Positions 8,139 to 18,844 of a DNA stretch of 64,000 bases are shown here, piece after piece; within the stretch, counting starts at the first letter, position 1; the number at the start of each line of letters is the position of its first letter. The notes under the pieces were generated by a model. The model made no database searches, was not told the origin of the DNA, and was given only the letters and a program-made list of their open reading frames with translations. Both the position numbers and the translations under genes were made by a program. Origin of the DNA: Streptomyces camponoticapitis (lineage in GTDB: Bacteria > Actinomycetota > Actinomycetes > Streptomycetales > Streptomycetaceae); NCBI RefSeq assembly GCF_014646115.1, contig NZ_BMMV01000022.1, positions 62,001-126,000 on the forward strand. The letters are read 5' to 3'.

Positions 8139-11100
8139 CTAGCGCGCGTTGAAGTACTTCGCCTCGGGGTGGTGGATGACGATGGCGTCGGTGGACTGCT
8201 CGGGGTGGAGCTGGAACTCCTCGGAGAGCTCGACGCCGATCCGGCCGGGCTCCAGCAGGCCGGCGATCTTGGCGCGGTCCTCCAGGTTGGGGCAGGCCCC
8301 GTAGCCGAGTGAGAAGCGGGCGCCCCGGTACTTCAGCGCGAACATGTCCTCGACCTCGGACGGGTCCTCGCCCGCGAAGCCCAGTTCCGAGCGGACCCGG
8401 GCGTGCCAGTACTCGGCGAGGGCCTCGGCGAGCTGGACGGAGAGACCGTGGAGTTCGAGATAGTCCCGGTAGGCGTTCTTCTCGAACAGCTCGGCCGTCG
8501 CGCCGCCGATCTTCGAGCCGACCGTGACGACCTGGAGTCCGACCACGTCGGTCTCGCCGGACTCCTCGGGGCGGAAGAAGTCGGCGAGGCAGAGCCGCCG
8601 CCCGCGCCGCTGCCGGGGGAAGGTGAAGCGGGTGCGCTCCGAGCCGTCCTCACCGAGCAGGATGAGGTCGTCGCCCTTGGAGACGCAGGGGAAGTAGCCG
8701 TAGACCACGGCCGCTTCGAGCAGGTTGTCCGTGTGGAGCTTCTCCAGCCAGCCCCGCAGCCGCGGCCGGCCCTCGGACTCGACCAGCTCCTCGTAGGAGG
8801 GTCCGCCCTTGCGGGACTCCTTCAGCCCCCACTGCCCCTTGAACAGCGCGCCCTCGTCCAGCCAGGACGCGTACTCCTTGAGCTGGATGCCCTTGATGAC
8901 GCGGGTGCCCCAGAACGGCGGCTCCGGAACGGGGTTGGTGACCGACACGTCCGAGCGGGCCGTGCCTTCCTCCGGACGCTCCTCCACCACCGCCGTGGCG
9001 GCGGGCTTGACGCGGCGCTGCTTGAGTTCGGGCAGTACGGCTCCGGGGACGCCGCGCTTGATGCCGATCAGCGCGTCCATCAGCCGAAGGCCCTCGAACG
9101 CGTCGCGGGCGTAGCGGACCTCGCCCTCGTAGATCTCGTGCAGGTCCTGCTCCACGTACGCGCGGGTGAGGGCGGCGCCGCCGAGGATGACGGGGAAGTC
9201 GGCCGCCATCTTGCGCTGGTTCAGCTCCTGGAGGTTCTCCTTCATGATCACCGTGGACTTCACCAGCAGCCCCGACATCCCGATCACGTCGGCCCGGTGC
9301 TCCTCGGCGGCTTCGAGGATCGCGGAGACGGGCTGCTTGATACCGAGATTGACCACGGTGTAGCCGTTGTTGGAGAGGATGATGTCGACGAGGTTCTTGC
9401 CGATGTCGTGCACGTCGCCGCGCACCGTGGCCAGCACGATCGTGCCCTTGCCCACAGCGTCCTCGCCGTCGGCGACCTTCTCCATGTGGGGCTCCAGGTA
9501 CGCCACCGCCGTCTTCATCACCTCGGCGGACTGGAGCACGAACGGCAGCTGCATCTGACCGGAGCCGAACAGCTCACCGACGACCTTCATGCCGTTCAGC
9601 AGGGTGTCGTTGACGATCTCCAGCGCGGGACGTGTCCGCAGGGCCTCGGTGAGGTCGTCCTCCAGGCCGTTCTTCTCGCCGTCGATGATGCGCCGCTCCA
9701 GGCGCTCGTTGAGGGGCAGTGCCAGCAGTTCCTCGGCCCGGCCGTCCTTCATGGACTTGGTGTTGACGCCCTCGAACAGCTCCATCAGCCTCTGGAGCGG
9801 GTCGTAGCCTTCCTCACGGCGGTCGTAGATCAGGTCGAGCGCGACCTTGACCTGCTCCTCCTCCAGGCGGGCGATCGGCAGGATCTTCGACGCGTGGACG
9901 ATCGCCGAGTCCAGTCCGGCCTTCACGCACTCGTCCAGGAACACCGAGTTGAGGACGATACGGGCGGCCGGGTTGAGGCCGAAGGAGATGTTGGACAGGC
10001 CGAGGGTGGTCTGCACCTCGGGGTGACGCTCCTTGAGCCGGCGGATCGCCTCGATCGTCGCGATGCCGTCCTTGCGCGACTCCTCCTGACCGGTGCAGAT
10101 CGTGAACGTCAGCGTGTCGATGAGGATGTCCGACTCGTGGACGCCCCAGTTGCCGGTGAGATCGGCGATCAGCCGCTCGGCGATCGCGACCTTGTGCTCG
10201 GGGGTACGGGCCTGACCCTCCTCGTCGATGGTGAGCGCGATCAGCGCCGCCCCGTGCTCCACCGCCAGTTCGGTGACCTTCACGAAGCGGGACTCGGGCC
10301 CGTCGCCGTCCTCGTAGTTGACGGAGTTGATGACCGCGCGCCCGCCGAGCTTCTCCAGCCCGGCGCGCAGCACGGGCAGTTCGGTGGAGTCCAGCACGAT
10401 CGGCAGCGTGGAGGCGGTGGCGAACCGGCCGGCGAGTTCGGCCATGTCGGCGACACCGTCCCGGCCGACGTAGTCGACACACAGGTCGAGCAGGTGCGCG
10501 CCCTCGCGGATCTGGCCGCGCGCCATCTCCACGCAGTCGTCCCAGCGCCCTTCGAGCATCGCCTCGCGGAACTTCTTCGACCCGTTGGCGTTGGTCCGCT
10601 CACCGATGGCCAGATACGAGGTGTCCTGCCGGAACGGCACGCTCTGGTAGAGCGAGGCCACCCCGGGCTCCGGCTCCGGCACCCGCTCCGTGATACCCGC
10701 CCCGCGCACCCGCTCCACCACCTGGCGCAGATGCTCCGGAGTCGTACCGCAGCAACCGCCCACCAGCGACAGCCCGTAGTCGCGTACGAAGTTCTCCTGG
10801 GCGTCCGCGAGCTCGCCCGCGGACAGCGGGTAGTGCGCCCCGTCCTTCCCGAGGACGGGCAGTCCGGCGTTGGGCATGCAGGAGAGGGGGATACGGGAGT
10901 GGCGGGCCAGATACCGCAGGTGTTCGCTCATCTCGGCGGGGCCGGTGGCGCAGTTCAGACCGATCATGTCGATGCCGAGCGGCTCCAGCGCGGTCAGCGC
11001 GGCGCCGATCTCCGAGCCCAGCAGCATGGTGCCCGTCGTCTCGACGGTCACCGAGCAGATGACCGGCAGGTTCGTGCCGGTGGCGTCGAGGGCCCGTCGG

Positions 11101-11660
11101 GCGCCGAGCACGGCCGCCTTCGTCTGGAGCAGGTCCTGTGTCGTCTCCACCAGCAGCGCGTCGGCGCCGCCGGCGATCATGCCCTCGGCGTTGCGCTGGT
11201 AGGCGTCGCGCAGCGTCACGTAATCCACGTGACCCAGCGTCGGCAGCTTCGTGCCCGGCCCCATCGAGCCCAGCACCCAGCGCTGCTGTCCCGTCGACAC
11301 CGTGAACTCGTCGGCGACCTCGCGGGCGATGCGCGTGCCGGCCTCGGAGAGTTCGAAGACCCGCTCGGGAATGTCGTACTCAGCCAGAGCGGCGTAGTTC
11401 GTACCGAAGGTGTTCGTCTCCACGCAGTCGACTCCGACCGCGAAGTACTCCTCATGGACCGAGCGCACGATGTCCGGGCGGGTCACATTGAGGATCTCGT
11501 TGCAGCCTTCCAGGTTCTGGAAGTCCTCCATCGTCGGGTCCTGCGCCTGGAGCATCGTGCCCATCGCGCCGTCCGCCACCACGACGCGGGTGGCCAGCGC
11601 CTCGCGCAGCGCTTCGATTCGGGTCCGGCTGTCGGAGGAAAGGCTGGAGGACGGGGCCAT
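8139..11660 (-). CDS. metH: Cobalamin-dependent methionine synthase
   Basis: A 1173-residue modular enzyme that moves a methyl group from 5-methyltetrahydrofolate through cobalamin to homocysteine. Module order is complete. The homocysteine domain has zinc cysteines in GLNCATGP and GGCCGTTPEH (about residues 225 and 313). The pterin domain follows (FLAIGERTN-like region, TLGLSNISFGL). The B12 domain has the His ligand in DVHDIGKNL (about residue 765). The C-terminal SAM activation domain ends near GYGACPNLEDRAKI. The start is set at ATG 11658-11660, 7 nt after GGGAG; an ATG two codons upstream is possible. The gene diverges from gylR. No cobalamin riboswitch is apparent in the short leader. 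Confidence 0.97.
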   Translation of the reverse strand: MAPSSSLSSDSRTRIEALREALATRVVVADGAMGTMLQAQDPTMEDFQNLEGCNEILNVTRPDIVRSVHEEYFAVGVDCVETNTFGTNYAALAEYDIPERVFELSEAGTRIAREVADEFTVSTGQQRWVLGSMGPGTKLPTLGHVDYVTLRDAYQRNAEGMIAGGADALLVETTQDLLQTKAAVLGARRALDATGTNLPVICSVTVETTGTMLLGSEIGAALTALEPLGIDMIGLNCATGPAEMSEHLRYLARHSRIPLSCMPNAGLPVLGKDGAHYPLSAGELADAQENFVRDYGLSLVGGCCGTTPEHLRQVVERVRGAGITERVPEPEPGVASLYQSVPFRQDTSYLAIGERTNANGSKKFREAMLEGRWDDCVEMARGQIREGAHLLDLCVDYVGRDGVADMAELAGRFATASTLPIVLDSTELPVLRAGLEKLGGRAVINSVNYEDGDGPESRFVKVTELAVEHGAALIALTIDEEGQARTPEHKVAIAERLIADLTGNWGVHESDILIDTLTFTICTGQEESRKDGIATIEAIRRLKERHPEVQTTLGLSNISFGLNPAARIVLNSVFLDECVKAGLDSAIVHASKILPIARLEEEQVKVALDLIYDRREEGYDPLQRLMELFEGVNTKSMKDGRAEELLALPLNERLERRIIDGEKNGLEDDLTEALRTRPALEIVNDTLLNGMKVVGELFGSGQMQLPFVLQSAEVMKTAVAYLEPHMEKVADGEDAVGKGTIVLATVRGDVHDIGKNLVDIILSNNGYTVVNLGIKQPVSAILEAAEEHRADVIGMSGLLVKSTVIMKENLQELNQRKMAADFPVILGGAALTRAYVEQDLHEIYEGEVRYARDAFEGLRLMDALIGIKRGVPGAVLPELKQRRVKPAATAVVEERPEEGTARSDVSVTNPVPEPPFWGTRVIKGIQLKEYASWLDEGALFKGQWGLKESRKGGPSYEELVESEGRPRLRGWLEKLHTDNLLEAAVVYGYFPCVSKGDDLILLGEDGSERTRFTFPRQRRGRRLCLADFFRPEESGETDVVGLQVVTVGSKIGGATAELFEKNAYRDYLELHGLSVQLAEALAEYWHARVRSELGFAGEDPSEVEDMFALKYRGARFSLGYGACPNLEDRAKIAGLLEPGRIGVELSEEFQLHPEQSTDAIVIHHPEAKYFNAR

Positions 11661-11840
11661 GGACATACTCCCGGGGATGCGACGGCTGTCGGCTTTGCGC
11701 CTTCGGATGGAAGGGGCACCCGGCAAGGGTAGCGGTGCCCGGCTCCCTACGGCGTTTCCGTACCACGGGGCGGACTGGCGCGTCCCCACCCGGGGAAGGA
11801 ATCCGGTGACCTTCGAGGGGAGTCGGCATGGGCCCATAAT

Positions 11841-11857
11841 GTTCAGCATTGCCGAAC
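11841..11857. promoter_or_regulatory. Candidate GylR operator upstream of gylR
   Basis: GTTCAGCATTGCCGAAC is a 17-bp near-perfect dyad lying 24 bp before the gylR start codon. A copy matching at 14 of 17 positions lies upstream of glpF (12735-12751). GylR is known to repress its own gene and the glycerol operon in S. coelicolor. That these are its sites is inferred from the match and position. Confidence 0.65.
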
Positions 11858-11880
11858 GACTGCGTAGTGGAGGCCGGCCG

Positions 11881-12645
11881 ATGGCGAAGAGTATTCAGTC
11901 GCTGCAGCGCGCGGCGGCGGTGCTGCGGCTCCTGGCCGGCGGCGAGCGCAGGCTCGGACTGTCCGACATCGCCTCCTCGCTCGGGCTGGCCAAGGGAACG
12001 GCGCACGGCATTCTCCGCACGCTCCAGGCCGAGGGCTTCGTGGAGCAGGACCCGGTCTCCGGCCGCTACCAGCTGGGCGCCGAGCTGCTGCGGCTCGGAA
12101 ACAGCTATCTGGACGTCCATGAGCTGCGGTCCCGTGCCCTGGTGTGGACGGACGATCTGGCGCGGTCCAGCGGCGAGAGCGTGCATCTGGGGGTGCTGCA
12201 CCTGGAGGGCGTACTGATCGTGCACCACGTCTTCAGGCCCGACGACAGCCGGCAGGTCCTTGAGGTGGGCGCGATGCAGCCACTGCACTCCACGGCACTC
12301 GGGAAGGTGCTCGCCGCGTACGACCCGGTGGCCCGTGGCGAGGCCGTCAGAGGCGCCCGCGAACAGCTCACGGCGCGCACCGTCACCGATCTGGAGCAAT
12401 TCGAGGCGATTGTCGAACTCACCAGGTCGCGAGGGTGGGCGACGGACGTCGAGGAGACCTGGGAAGGGGTGGCCGCGGTGGCCGCGCCGATCCATGACAG
12501 GCGCCGAATGCCGGTCGGAGCCATCGCTCTCACCGGTGCGGTGGAACGGCTGTGCGAAAGCGGCGAAGTCCGCCCGGAGCTGATCACAGCGGTGCGCGAA
12601 TGTGCCCGTTCGGTGTCCAGGGATGTCGGCGCCGGGCGGTTCTGA
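11881..12645 (+). CDS. gylR: Glycerol operon repressor GylR, IclR family
   Basis: A 254-residue regulator. The N-terminal winged helix-turn-helix reads LSDIASSLGLAKGTAHGILR and the C-terminal IclR effector domain includes HSTALGKVLAAYDP and ETWEGVAAVAAPI. The length and sequence match the S. coelicolor GylR as I recall it. It represses the adjacent glycerol uptake and catabolism genes, with glycerol-3-phosphate as the expected inducer. The ATG start is preceded by GTGGAGG. It is divergent from metH and reads in the same direction as glpF 227 bp downstream. Dyads in front of both gylR and glpF point to autoregulation plus operon control. Confidence 0.95.
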   Translation: MAKSIQSLQRAAAVLRLLAGGERRLGLSDIASSLGLAKGTAHGILRTLQAEGFVEQDPVSGRYQLGAELLRLGNSYLDVHELRSRALVWTDDLARSSGESVHLGVLHLEGVLIVHHVFRPDDSRQVLEVGAMQPLHSTALGKVLAAYDPVARGEAVRGAREQLTARTVTDLEQFEAIVELTRSRGWATDVEETWEGVAAVAAPIHDRRRMPVGAIALTGAVERLCESGEVRPELITAVRECARSVSRDVGAGRF

Positions 12646-12734
12646 ACCGGATGACTGATGATCTGAGAAGAACAAGGTTCCGGCTACGGAGCCCTTGACG
12701 ACGTATCCGTCACAGGATGACACTGCCGTGCAGC

Positions 12735-12751
12735 GGTCGGCATTGTCGAAC
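12735..12751. promoter_or_regulatory. Candidate GylR operator upstream of glpF
   Basis: GGTCGGCATTGTCGAAC matches the dyad before gylR at 14 of 17 positions and lies 121 bp before the glpF start, so it can control the glpFKD transcript. Confidence 0.65.
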
Positions 12752-12872
12752 ACTGATCGACAGCTCATTCTGTGTGCACGACAACGCCAAGGGCCGGCAA
12801 TGCCCTTAACCGAGGGCGCGGACCATCGGTGAGAGCCGCGGGTCTGCCTTCCCCTGGACGAAGGAGTCTCGG

Positions 12873-13664
12873 GTGTCTCATTACGACATCTTCATCGGCG
12901 AGATGGTTGGTACCGCCCTTCTGCTGCTGCTCGGTGGAGGCGTGGTGGCGGGCGTCGTCCTCAAGCGCTCGAAGTCCCATGACGCGGGATGGCTCGCCAT
13001 CAGCTTCGGCTGGGGCCTCGCCGTCCTCACCGGTGCCTATCTCGCCACGGGCGTCTCGGGCGCGCATCTGAACCCCGCCGTCACCCTCGGTCTGGCGATC
13101 GCGGGCACGACTCCGTGGGGGGACGTCCCCCTCTACATGGCGAGCCAGCTGCTCGGCGCCCTCGTCGGCGCCTTCCTGGTGTGGGTGGCGTACATGGGCC
13201 AGTTCAAGGCCCATCTGACGGACCCGGACATCATCGCCGCGCAGCCGAGGATCGAGGGTCTGGTCGACCAGAAGACCGCGCCGAAGGCGGGTCCGGTCCT
13301 CGGTATCTTCTCCACCGGCCCCGAGATCCGGAACACCGTGCAGAACCTGCTCACCGAGATCGTCGCCACCTTCGTGCTGGTGATCGCGATCCTCACCCAG
13401 GGACTGAACAACGAGGGCAACGGCCTCGGCACACTGGGCGCGCTGATCGTCGCACTGGTCGTTGTGGGCATCGGCCTCTCGCTCGGTGGCCCCACGGGAT
13501 ACGCCATCAACCCGGCGCGTGACCTCGGCCCCCGCATCGTCCACTTCCTGCTGCCGCTGCCCAACAAGGGCGGCTCCGACTGGACGTACGCCTGGATCCC
13601 CGTCGTCGGCCCGCTGGTCGGCGCCGCCGCCGCGGCCGGCTTCTTCAACGTGGCCCTCAAGTAG
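12873..13664 (+). CDS. glpF: Glycerol uptake facilitator (aquaglyceroporin)
   Basis: A 263-residue MIP-family channel for passive glycerol entry through the cytoplasmic membrane. Six membrane segments are visible with the two half-helix signatures SGAHLNPAVTLG and GYAINPARDLGPR. The Asp after the second NPA (NPARD) is the mark of glycerol-conducting rather than water-only members. The GTG start has AAGGAG 6 nt before it. It is the first gene of glpF-glpK-glpD, 46 bp from glpK. Regulation is expected through GylR and glycerol. Confidence 0.95.
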   Translation: MSHYDIFIGEMVGTALLLLLGGGVVAGVVLKRSKSHDAGWLAISFGWGLAVLTGAYLATGVSGAHLNPAVTLGLAIAGTTPWGDVPLYMASQLLGALVGAFLVWVAYMGQFKAHLTDPDIIAAQPRIEGLVDQKTAPKAGPVLGIFSTGPEIRNTVQNLLTEIVATFVLVIAILTQGLNNEGNGLGTLGALIVALVVVGIGLSLGGPTGYAINPARDLGPRIVHFLLPLPNKGGSDWTYAWIPVVGPLVGAAAAAGFFNVALK

Positions 13665-13710
13665 GCCCCGCCCTTCCCTCCGCCCTCCGAACCGAGCAGG
13701 AGCAGACACC

Positions 13711-15264
<1,554 letters not shown>

Positions 15265-15294
15265 CCCCAGCCCCCGTCCGATCGAGGAGACACC

Positions 15295-16908
15295 ATGACC
15301 ACCCTTCACAGCGGTCCCGCCCTGGGCACGCATCCGGCCGGCGGCTCCCTCCCGAGCCGCGCCGAGACCCGGGAGCAAATGTCCCGCGCCACCTACGACC
15401 TGCTGGTCATCGGCGGCGGCATCCTGGGCATCTCCACGGCCTGGCATGCCTCCCAGTCGGGACTGCGGGTGGCCCTGGTGGACGGTGGCGACTTCGCGGG
15501 CGCCACCTCCTCCGCCTCCTCCAAGCTGCTCCACGGCGGTCTGCGCTACCTGCAGACCGGCGAGGTGAAGCTGGTCGCCGAGAACCACTTCGAGCGCCGC
15601 GCGGTCTCCCGCCGGGTGGCGCCGCATCTGGCGAACCCGCTCACCTTCTATCTGCCCGTCTACAAGAACGGGCCGCACAGCGCGGCCAAGCTGGGTGCCG
15701 GTGTCTTCGCCTACTCGGCGCTGTCCGCCTTCGGCGACGGTGTGGGGCATCTGCTGAGCCCGGCGAAGGCGCGGCGTGCGGTGCCCGAGCTGCGGACGGA
15801 CAATCTGCGGGCCGTGGCCGTGTACGGCGACGACCAGATGAACGACGCGCGGATGGCGGTCATGACGGTCCGGGCCGCCGTCGAGTCGGGCGCGGCGGTC
15901 CTCAACCACGCCCAGGTCACCGGGTTGCGGTTCTCCGGCGGGCGGGTGACGGGCGCCGACCTCAAGGACGGTCTGGACGGTACGGAGTTCGGGGTCGACG
16001 CCCGGCTCGTACTGAACGCCACCGGCCCCTGGGTGGACCGTCTGCGCACGATGGAGGACCCGAGGTCCGAGCCCTCGATCCGGCTCTCCAAGGGCGCGCA
16101 CCTCGTACTGCGGCGCACCGCCCCGTGGAACGCGGCGCTCGCGACCCCGATCGACAAGTTCCGTATCACCTTCGCCCTCCCCTGGGAGGACATGCTGCTG
16201 CTGGGCACGACGGACGAGACGTACGAGGGCGATCCGGCGGACGTGGCGGTCACCGACGCGGACATCCACCAGATCCTGGACGAGGCGTCGCTGTCCGTGC
16301 GCGACCAGCAGCTCTCGCGAGAGCTGATCACCTACTCGTTCGCCGGTCTTCGGGTACTGCCCGGCGGTCCCGGTGACACCTCCACCGCCAAGCGGGAGAC
16401 GGTCGTCACCGAGGGCAGCGGCGGGATGCTGTCGGTCGCCGGCGGAAAGTGGACGACGTTCCGCCATATCGGCCGTACGGTGCTGGAGAAGCTGGAGACC
16501 CTGCCGGGCCGTCCCCTCGGCTCCGACATCGAACCCATCTCGCGGCTGCCGAAGATGCTGCCGCTGCCCGGCATCTCCAATCCGCAGGCGGTCACGCACC
16601 GGCTGCTGATCGACGGCGCCTCGAACGGCGACGGTATGGCGCGCGACACCGCCTACCATCTGGCCAGGCACTACGGGTCGCTGGCGTTCGACATCGCGCG
16701 CCTGGCGTACGAGCATCCCGAGCTGGGCGAGCGTATCCACCCGGACGCCCCGGAGATCTGGGCACAGGTCGTGTACGCGCGCGACCACGAGTGGGCGGAG
16801 ACCGCGGACGACGTACTGCGGCGCCGTACGACGCTGACGATCCGCGGTCTCGCCACCGACGAGATCCGGTCGCGCGTCGAGCGGTTGCTCGGCGAGCGGC
16901 AGAGCTGA
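15295..16908 (+). CDS. glpD: FAD-dependent glycerol-3-phosphate dehydrogenase
   Basis: A 537-residue flavoprotein at the inner face of the membrane. It oxidises glycerol 3-phosphate to dihydroxyacetone phosphate and passes electrons to quinone. The FAD-binding Rossmann motif is LLVIGGGILGISTAWHASQ at about residue 34, followed by SSKLLHGGLRYLQTGE, a GlpD signature, and LGTTDETYEGDP in the substrate domain. A 30-residue N-terminal extension precedes the FAD fold. GAGGAGA lies before the ATG. It completes the GylR-controlled operon, which ends in a strong hairpin. Confidence 0.96.
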   Translation: MTTLHSGPALGTHPAGGSLPSRAETREQMSRATYDLLVIGGGILGISTAWHASQSGLRVALVDGGDFAGATSSASSKLLHGGLRYLQTGEVKLVAENHFERRAVSRRVAPHLANPLTFYLPVYKNGPHSAAKLGAGVFAYSALSAFGDGVGHLLSPAKARRAVPELRTDNLRAVAVYGDDQMNDARMAVMTVRAAVESGAAVLNHAQVTGLRFSGGRVTGADLKDGLDGTEFGVDARLVLNATGPWVDRLRTMEDPRSEPSIRLSKGAHLVLRRTAPWNAALATPIDKFRITFALPWEDMLLLGTTDETYEGDPADVAVTDADIHQILDEASLSVRDQQLSRELITYSFAGLRVLPGGPGDTSTAKRETVVTEGSGGMLSVAGGKWTTFRHIGRTVLEKLETLPGRPLGSDIEPISRLPKMLPLPGISNPQAVTHRLLIDGASNGDGMARDTAYHLARHYGSLAFDIARLAYEHPELGERIHPDAPEIWAQVVYARDHEWAETADDVLRRRTTLTIRGLATDEIRSRVERLLGERQS

Positions 16909-16934
16909 GGTCACGCCTCGAATCAGGTTCCGGA

Positions 16935-16971
16935 ACGGCGGCGGGGACGGCAGGACCGTCCCCGGCGCCGT
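16935..16971 (+). terminator. Terminator of the glpFKD operon
   Basis: A 15-bp stem with one mismatch (16935-16950 with 16956-16971) and a 5-nt loop CAGGA lies 26 bp after the glpD stop. Confidence 0.75.
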
Positions 16972-17035
16972 CGTTCGCGGAGAACTCCAGGGGAAAGGGG
17001 CGCCGGGCGCTCGCGGAGACGCATAATGGAGGCCG

Positions 17036-17050
17036 ATACATCGGATGTAT
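17036..17050. promoter_or_regulatory. Palindromic operator of the FadR-type regulator
   Basis: ATACATC-G-GATGTAT is a perfect 7-1-7 palindrome directly touching the ribosome-binding site GGAGG of the regulator gene. The half ATACATCGGATG recurs, inverted, upstream of the fuconate dehydratase gene (23663-23677). Position suits autorepression. Confidence 0.7.
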
Positions 17051-17061
17051 GGAGGTCGCCC

Positions 17062-17733
17062 ATGGCTGTCACCGACGAGGCCATCGAGAAGATCAAGGGA
17101 ATGATCGTCTCGGGCGCGCTACGCCCGGGGGACCGCCTTCCCAAGGAGAGCGAGCTCGCCGCCGAACTGGGCCTGTCGCGCAACTCTCTGCGCGAGGCGG
17201 TCCGCGCACTGTCGCTGATCCGGATTCTCGACGTACGGCAGGGCGACGGGACGTACGTCACCAGCCTCGATCCGCAGCTCCTTCTGGAGGCGCTGAGTTT
17301 CGTCGTCGACTTCCACCGTGACGACACGGTGCTGGAGTTCCTGGCGGTACGGCGGATCCTGGAGCCGGCCGCGACGGCGATGGCCGCCTCCCGGATCAAG
17401 GACGCCGAACTGGACGCGCTGAGCGCGCAGTTGGACGCGCTCGGGCCGGAGCCTTCGGTGGAGGAGCTGGTGGCATCGGACCTGGAGTTCCACCGCGGGA
17501 TCGTGCAGGCATCGGGCAACTCGGTGCTCTGCTCGCTGCTCGACGGTCTTTCGGGGCCGACGACGCGGGCCCGGGTCTGGCGCGGGCTGACCCAGGAGGA
17601 CGCGGTCAGCCGTACGTTGCACGAGCACCGGGCGATCCTGGCGGCGCTGCGGGACCGGGACGGCGAGGCGGCCAGGTCGTGGGCGACGGTGCATGTCGCG
17701 AGTGTGGAGCAGTGGCTGCGTTCGACGCTCTGA
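17062..17733 (+). CDS. FadR-subfamily GntR regulator, probable repressor of the fuconate operon
   Basis: A 223-residue DNA-binding protein. The N-terminal winged helix is KESELAAELGLSRNSLREAV and the C-terminal FCD ligand domain has the usual metal/ligand histidines (DLEFHRGIV, LHEHRAIL, VHVASVEQW). I chose ATG 17062 because GGAGG lies 7 nt upstream; a frame-compatible ATG 36 nt earlier would overlap the operator. It is convergent with the ABC permease of the sugar operon and shares an operator motif with the operon promoter 6.6 kb away. The effector is likely L-fuconate or a pathway intermediate (inference). Confidence 0.88.
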   Translation: MAVTDEAIEKIKGMIVSGALRPGDRLPKESELAAELGLSRNSLREAVRALSLIRILDVRQGDGTYVTSLDPQLLLEALSFVVDFHRDDTVLEFLAVRRILEPAATAMAASRIKDAELDALSAQLDALGPEPSVEELVASDLEFHRGIVQASGNSVLCSLLDGLSGPTTRARVWRGLTQEDAVSRTLHEHRAILAALRDRDGEAARSWATVHVASVEQWLRSTL

Positions 17734-17811
17734 CGGCCGGGGACACGGCCACGGGCCTGCGCCGGAACGGATATCCGTTCCGGCGCAGGCCCGTGGCCGT
17801 GTCCCCGGCCG
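17734..17811. terminator. Perfect 78-bp palindrome filling a convergent intergenic gap
   Basis: Every base from 17734 to 17772 pairs with 17773 to 17811: a 39-bp arm with no spacer and no mismatch, centred on GGATATCC. It begins right after the TGA of the GntR gene and ends one base before the stop of the convergent permease gene. In RNA it would form a very long hairpin on both strands and so act as a bidirectional terminator. In DNA it could extrude a cruciform. Confidence 0.9.
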
Positions 17812-17812
17812 G

Positions 17813-18844
17813 TCAGTCCTGCTTCTCGCCGCTCGCGAACCGCGAGATGACAAGGGCGACGATGATGATCGCGCCGTTCAGGAACTGGTTCCAGAGCGCC
17901 GGCACCCCGCCCAGCGTCATCACGTTCACCACCAGCTGAAGCGTCAGCACACCGGTGAGCGCGCCGAAGAGCGTGCCGCGCCCGCCCTTGAGGCTGATGC
18001 CGCCGATCACGGCGGCCGCGAAGACCTGGAAGATCCAGCCGTTGCCCTGGGTCGCCGCGACGGAGCCGTAGTGGCCGGTGTACAGGACGCCGGCGAAGGC
18101 GGCGAGCACACCGCCGATGGCGAGCACGATCCAGGTGATCCGGTCCACCCGGACACCGGCGGCGCGCGCGGCCTCCGGGTTGCCGCCGATGGCGTACAGC
18201 GAACGCCCGTGCCGCAGCCAGGCGAGCGAGGCGCCGCCGATCGCGAAGAGCGCCAGACAGATCCAGACGGCGGCGGGCGCCCCCAGCCAGTCGGTCTTGC
18301 CGAGGTAGCGGAAGGACTCCGGGACATCGGTGATCGACTTGCCCTCGGTGATACCGATCTGGAGACCGCGCAGCATCGTGAGCATGCCGAGGGTGGCGAT
18401 GAACCCGTTGACCCGCAGCTTCAGGATCAGGAAGCCGTTGATCACGCCGACGACCAGGCCGACCAGCAGACACAGCGGGATGGCCGACCAGACGGGCAGC
18501 AGATCCAGACCGGCGAACCGGCCGCCCTCGCCCGGCAGCACCATCCACATGGCGATGACCGGCGCGATGCCGATGGTCGACTCCAGCGACAGGTCCATCC
18601 GGCCACAGATCAGAATCAGTGCCTGGCCGAGCACCAGCAGGCTCAGCTCGGACGACTGCTGGACCACACTGATCAGGTTGTTGGAGGTGAGGAAGACCGG
18701 CGAGACGATGAAGCCGATCACCATCAGCACCAGGATCACCGGCACGAGCGAGAAGTCGCTCCACCTGATGAGCTTCAGCCGGCTCAGCGGGTGGTCGTCG
18801 GTGCGCTCCTTGTCGAGCGCCGGCGGACGTATCGTCTCCGTCAT
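17813..18844 (-). CDS. Sugar ABC transporter permease, RbsC/CUT2 family
   Basis: A 343-residue membrane protein with about nine hydrophobic helices. The family motif near the ATPase contact, GGNPEAARAAGVRVDRITW, and the internal AVIGGISLKGGRGT loop are present. Together with the ATPase and binding protein it forms a CUT2 importer, probably for L-fucose or L-fuconate given the operon. Its ATG overlaps the ATPase stop as ATGA, so translation is coupled. It is the last gene of the operon and ends at the 78-bp palindrome. Confidence 0.92.
   Translation of the reverse strand: MTETIRPPALDKERTDDHPLSRLKLIRWSDFSLVPVILVLMVIGFIVSPVFLTSNNLISVVQQSSELSLLVLGQALILICGRMDLSLESTIGIAPVIAMWMVLPGEGGRFAGLDLLPVWSAIPLCLLVGLVVGVINGFLILKLRVNGFIATLGMLTMLRGLQIGITEGKSITDVPESFRYLGKTDWLGAPAAVWICLALFAIGGASLAWLRHGRSLYAIGGNPEAARAAGVRVDRITWIVLAIGGVLAAFAGVLYTGHYGSVAATQGNGWIFQVFAAAVIGGISLKGGRGTLFGALTGVLTLQLVVNVMTLGGVPALWNQFLNGAIIIVALVISRFASGEKQD

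Noticed and set aside
8403..11732. A 1109-codon plus-strand frame opposite metH
   Set aside because: It is the exact antisense of metH, rich in Arg, Gly, His and Leu as expected of a shadow, and has no domain.
11661..11840. A cobalamin or SAM riboswitch before metH
   Set aside because: The gap to gylR is short and shows none of the conserved riboswitch core sequences.
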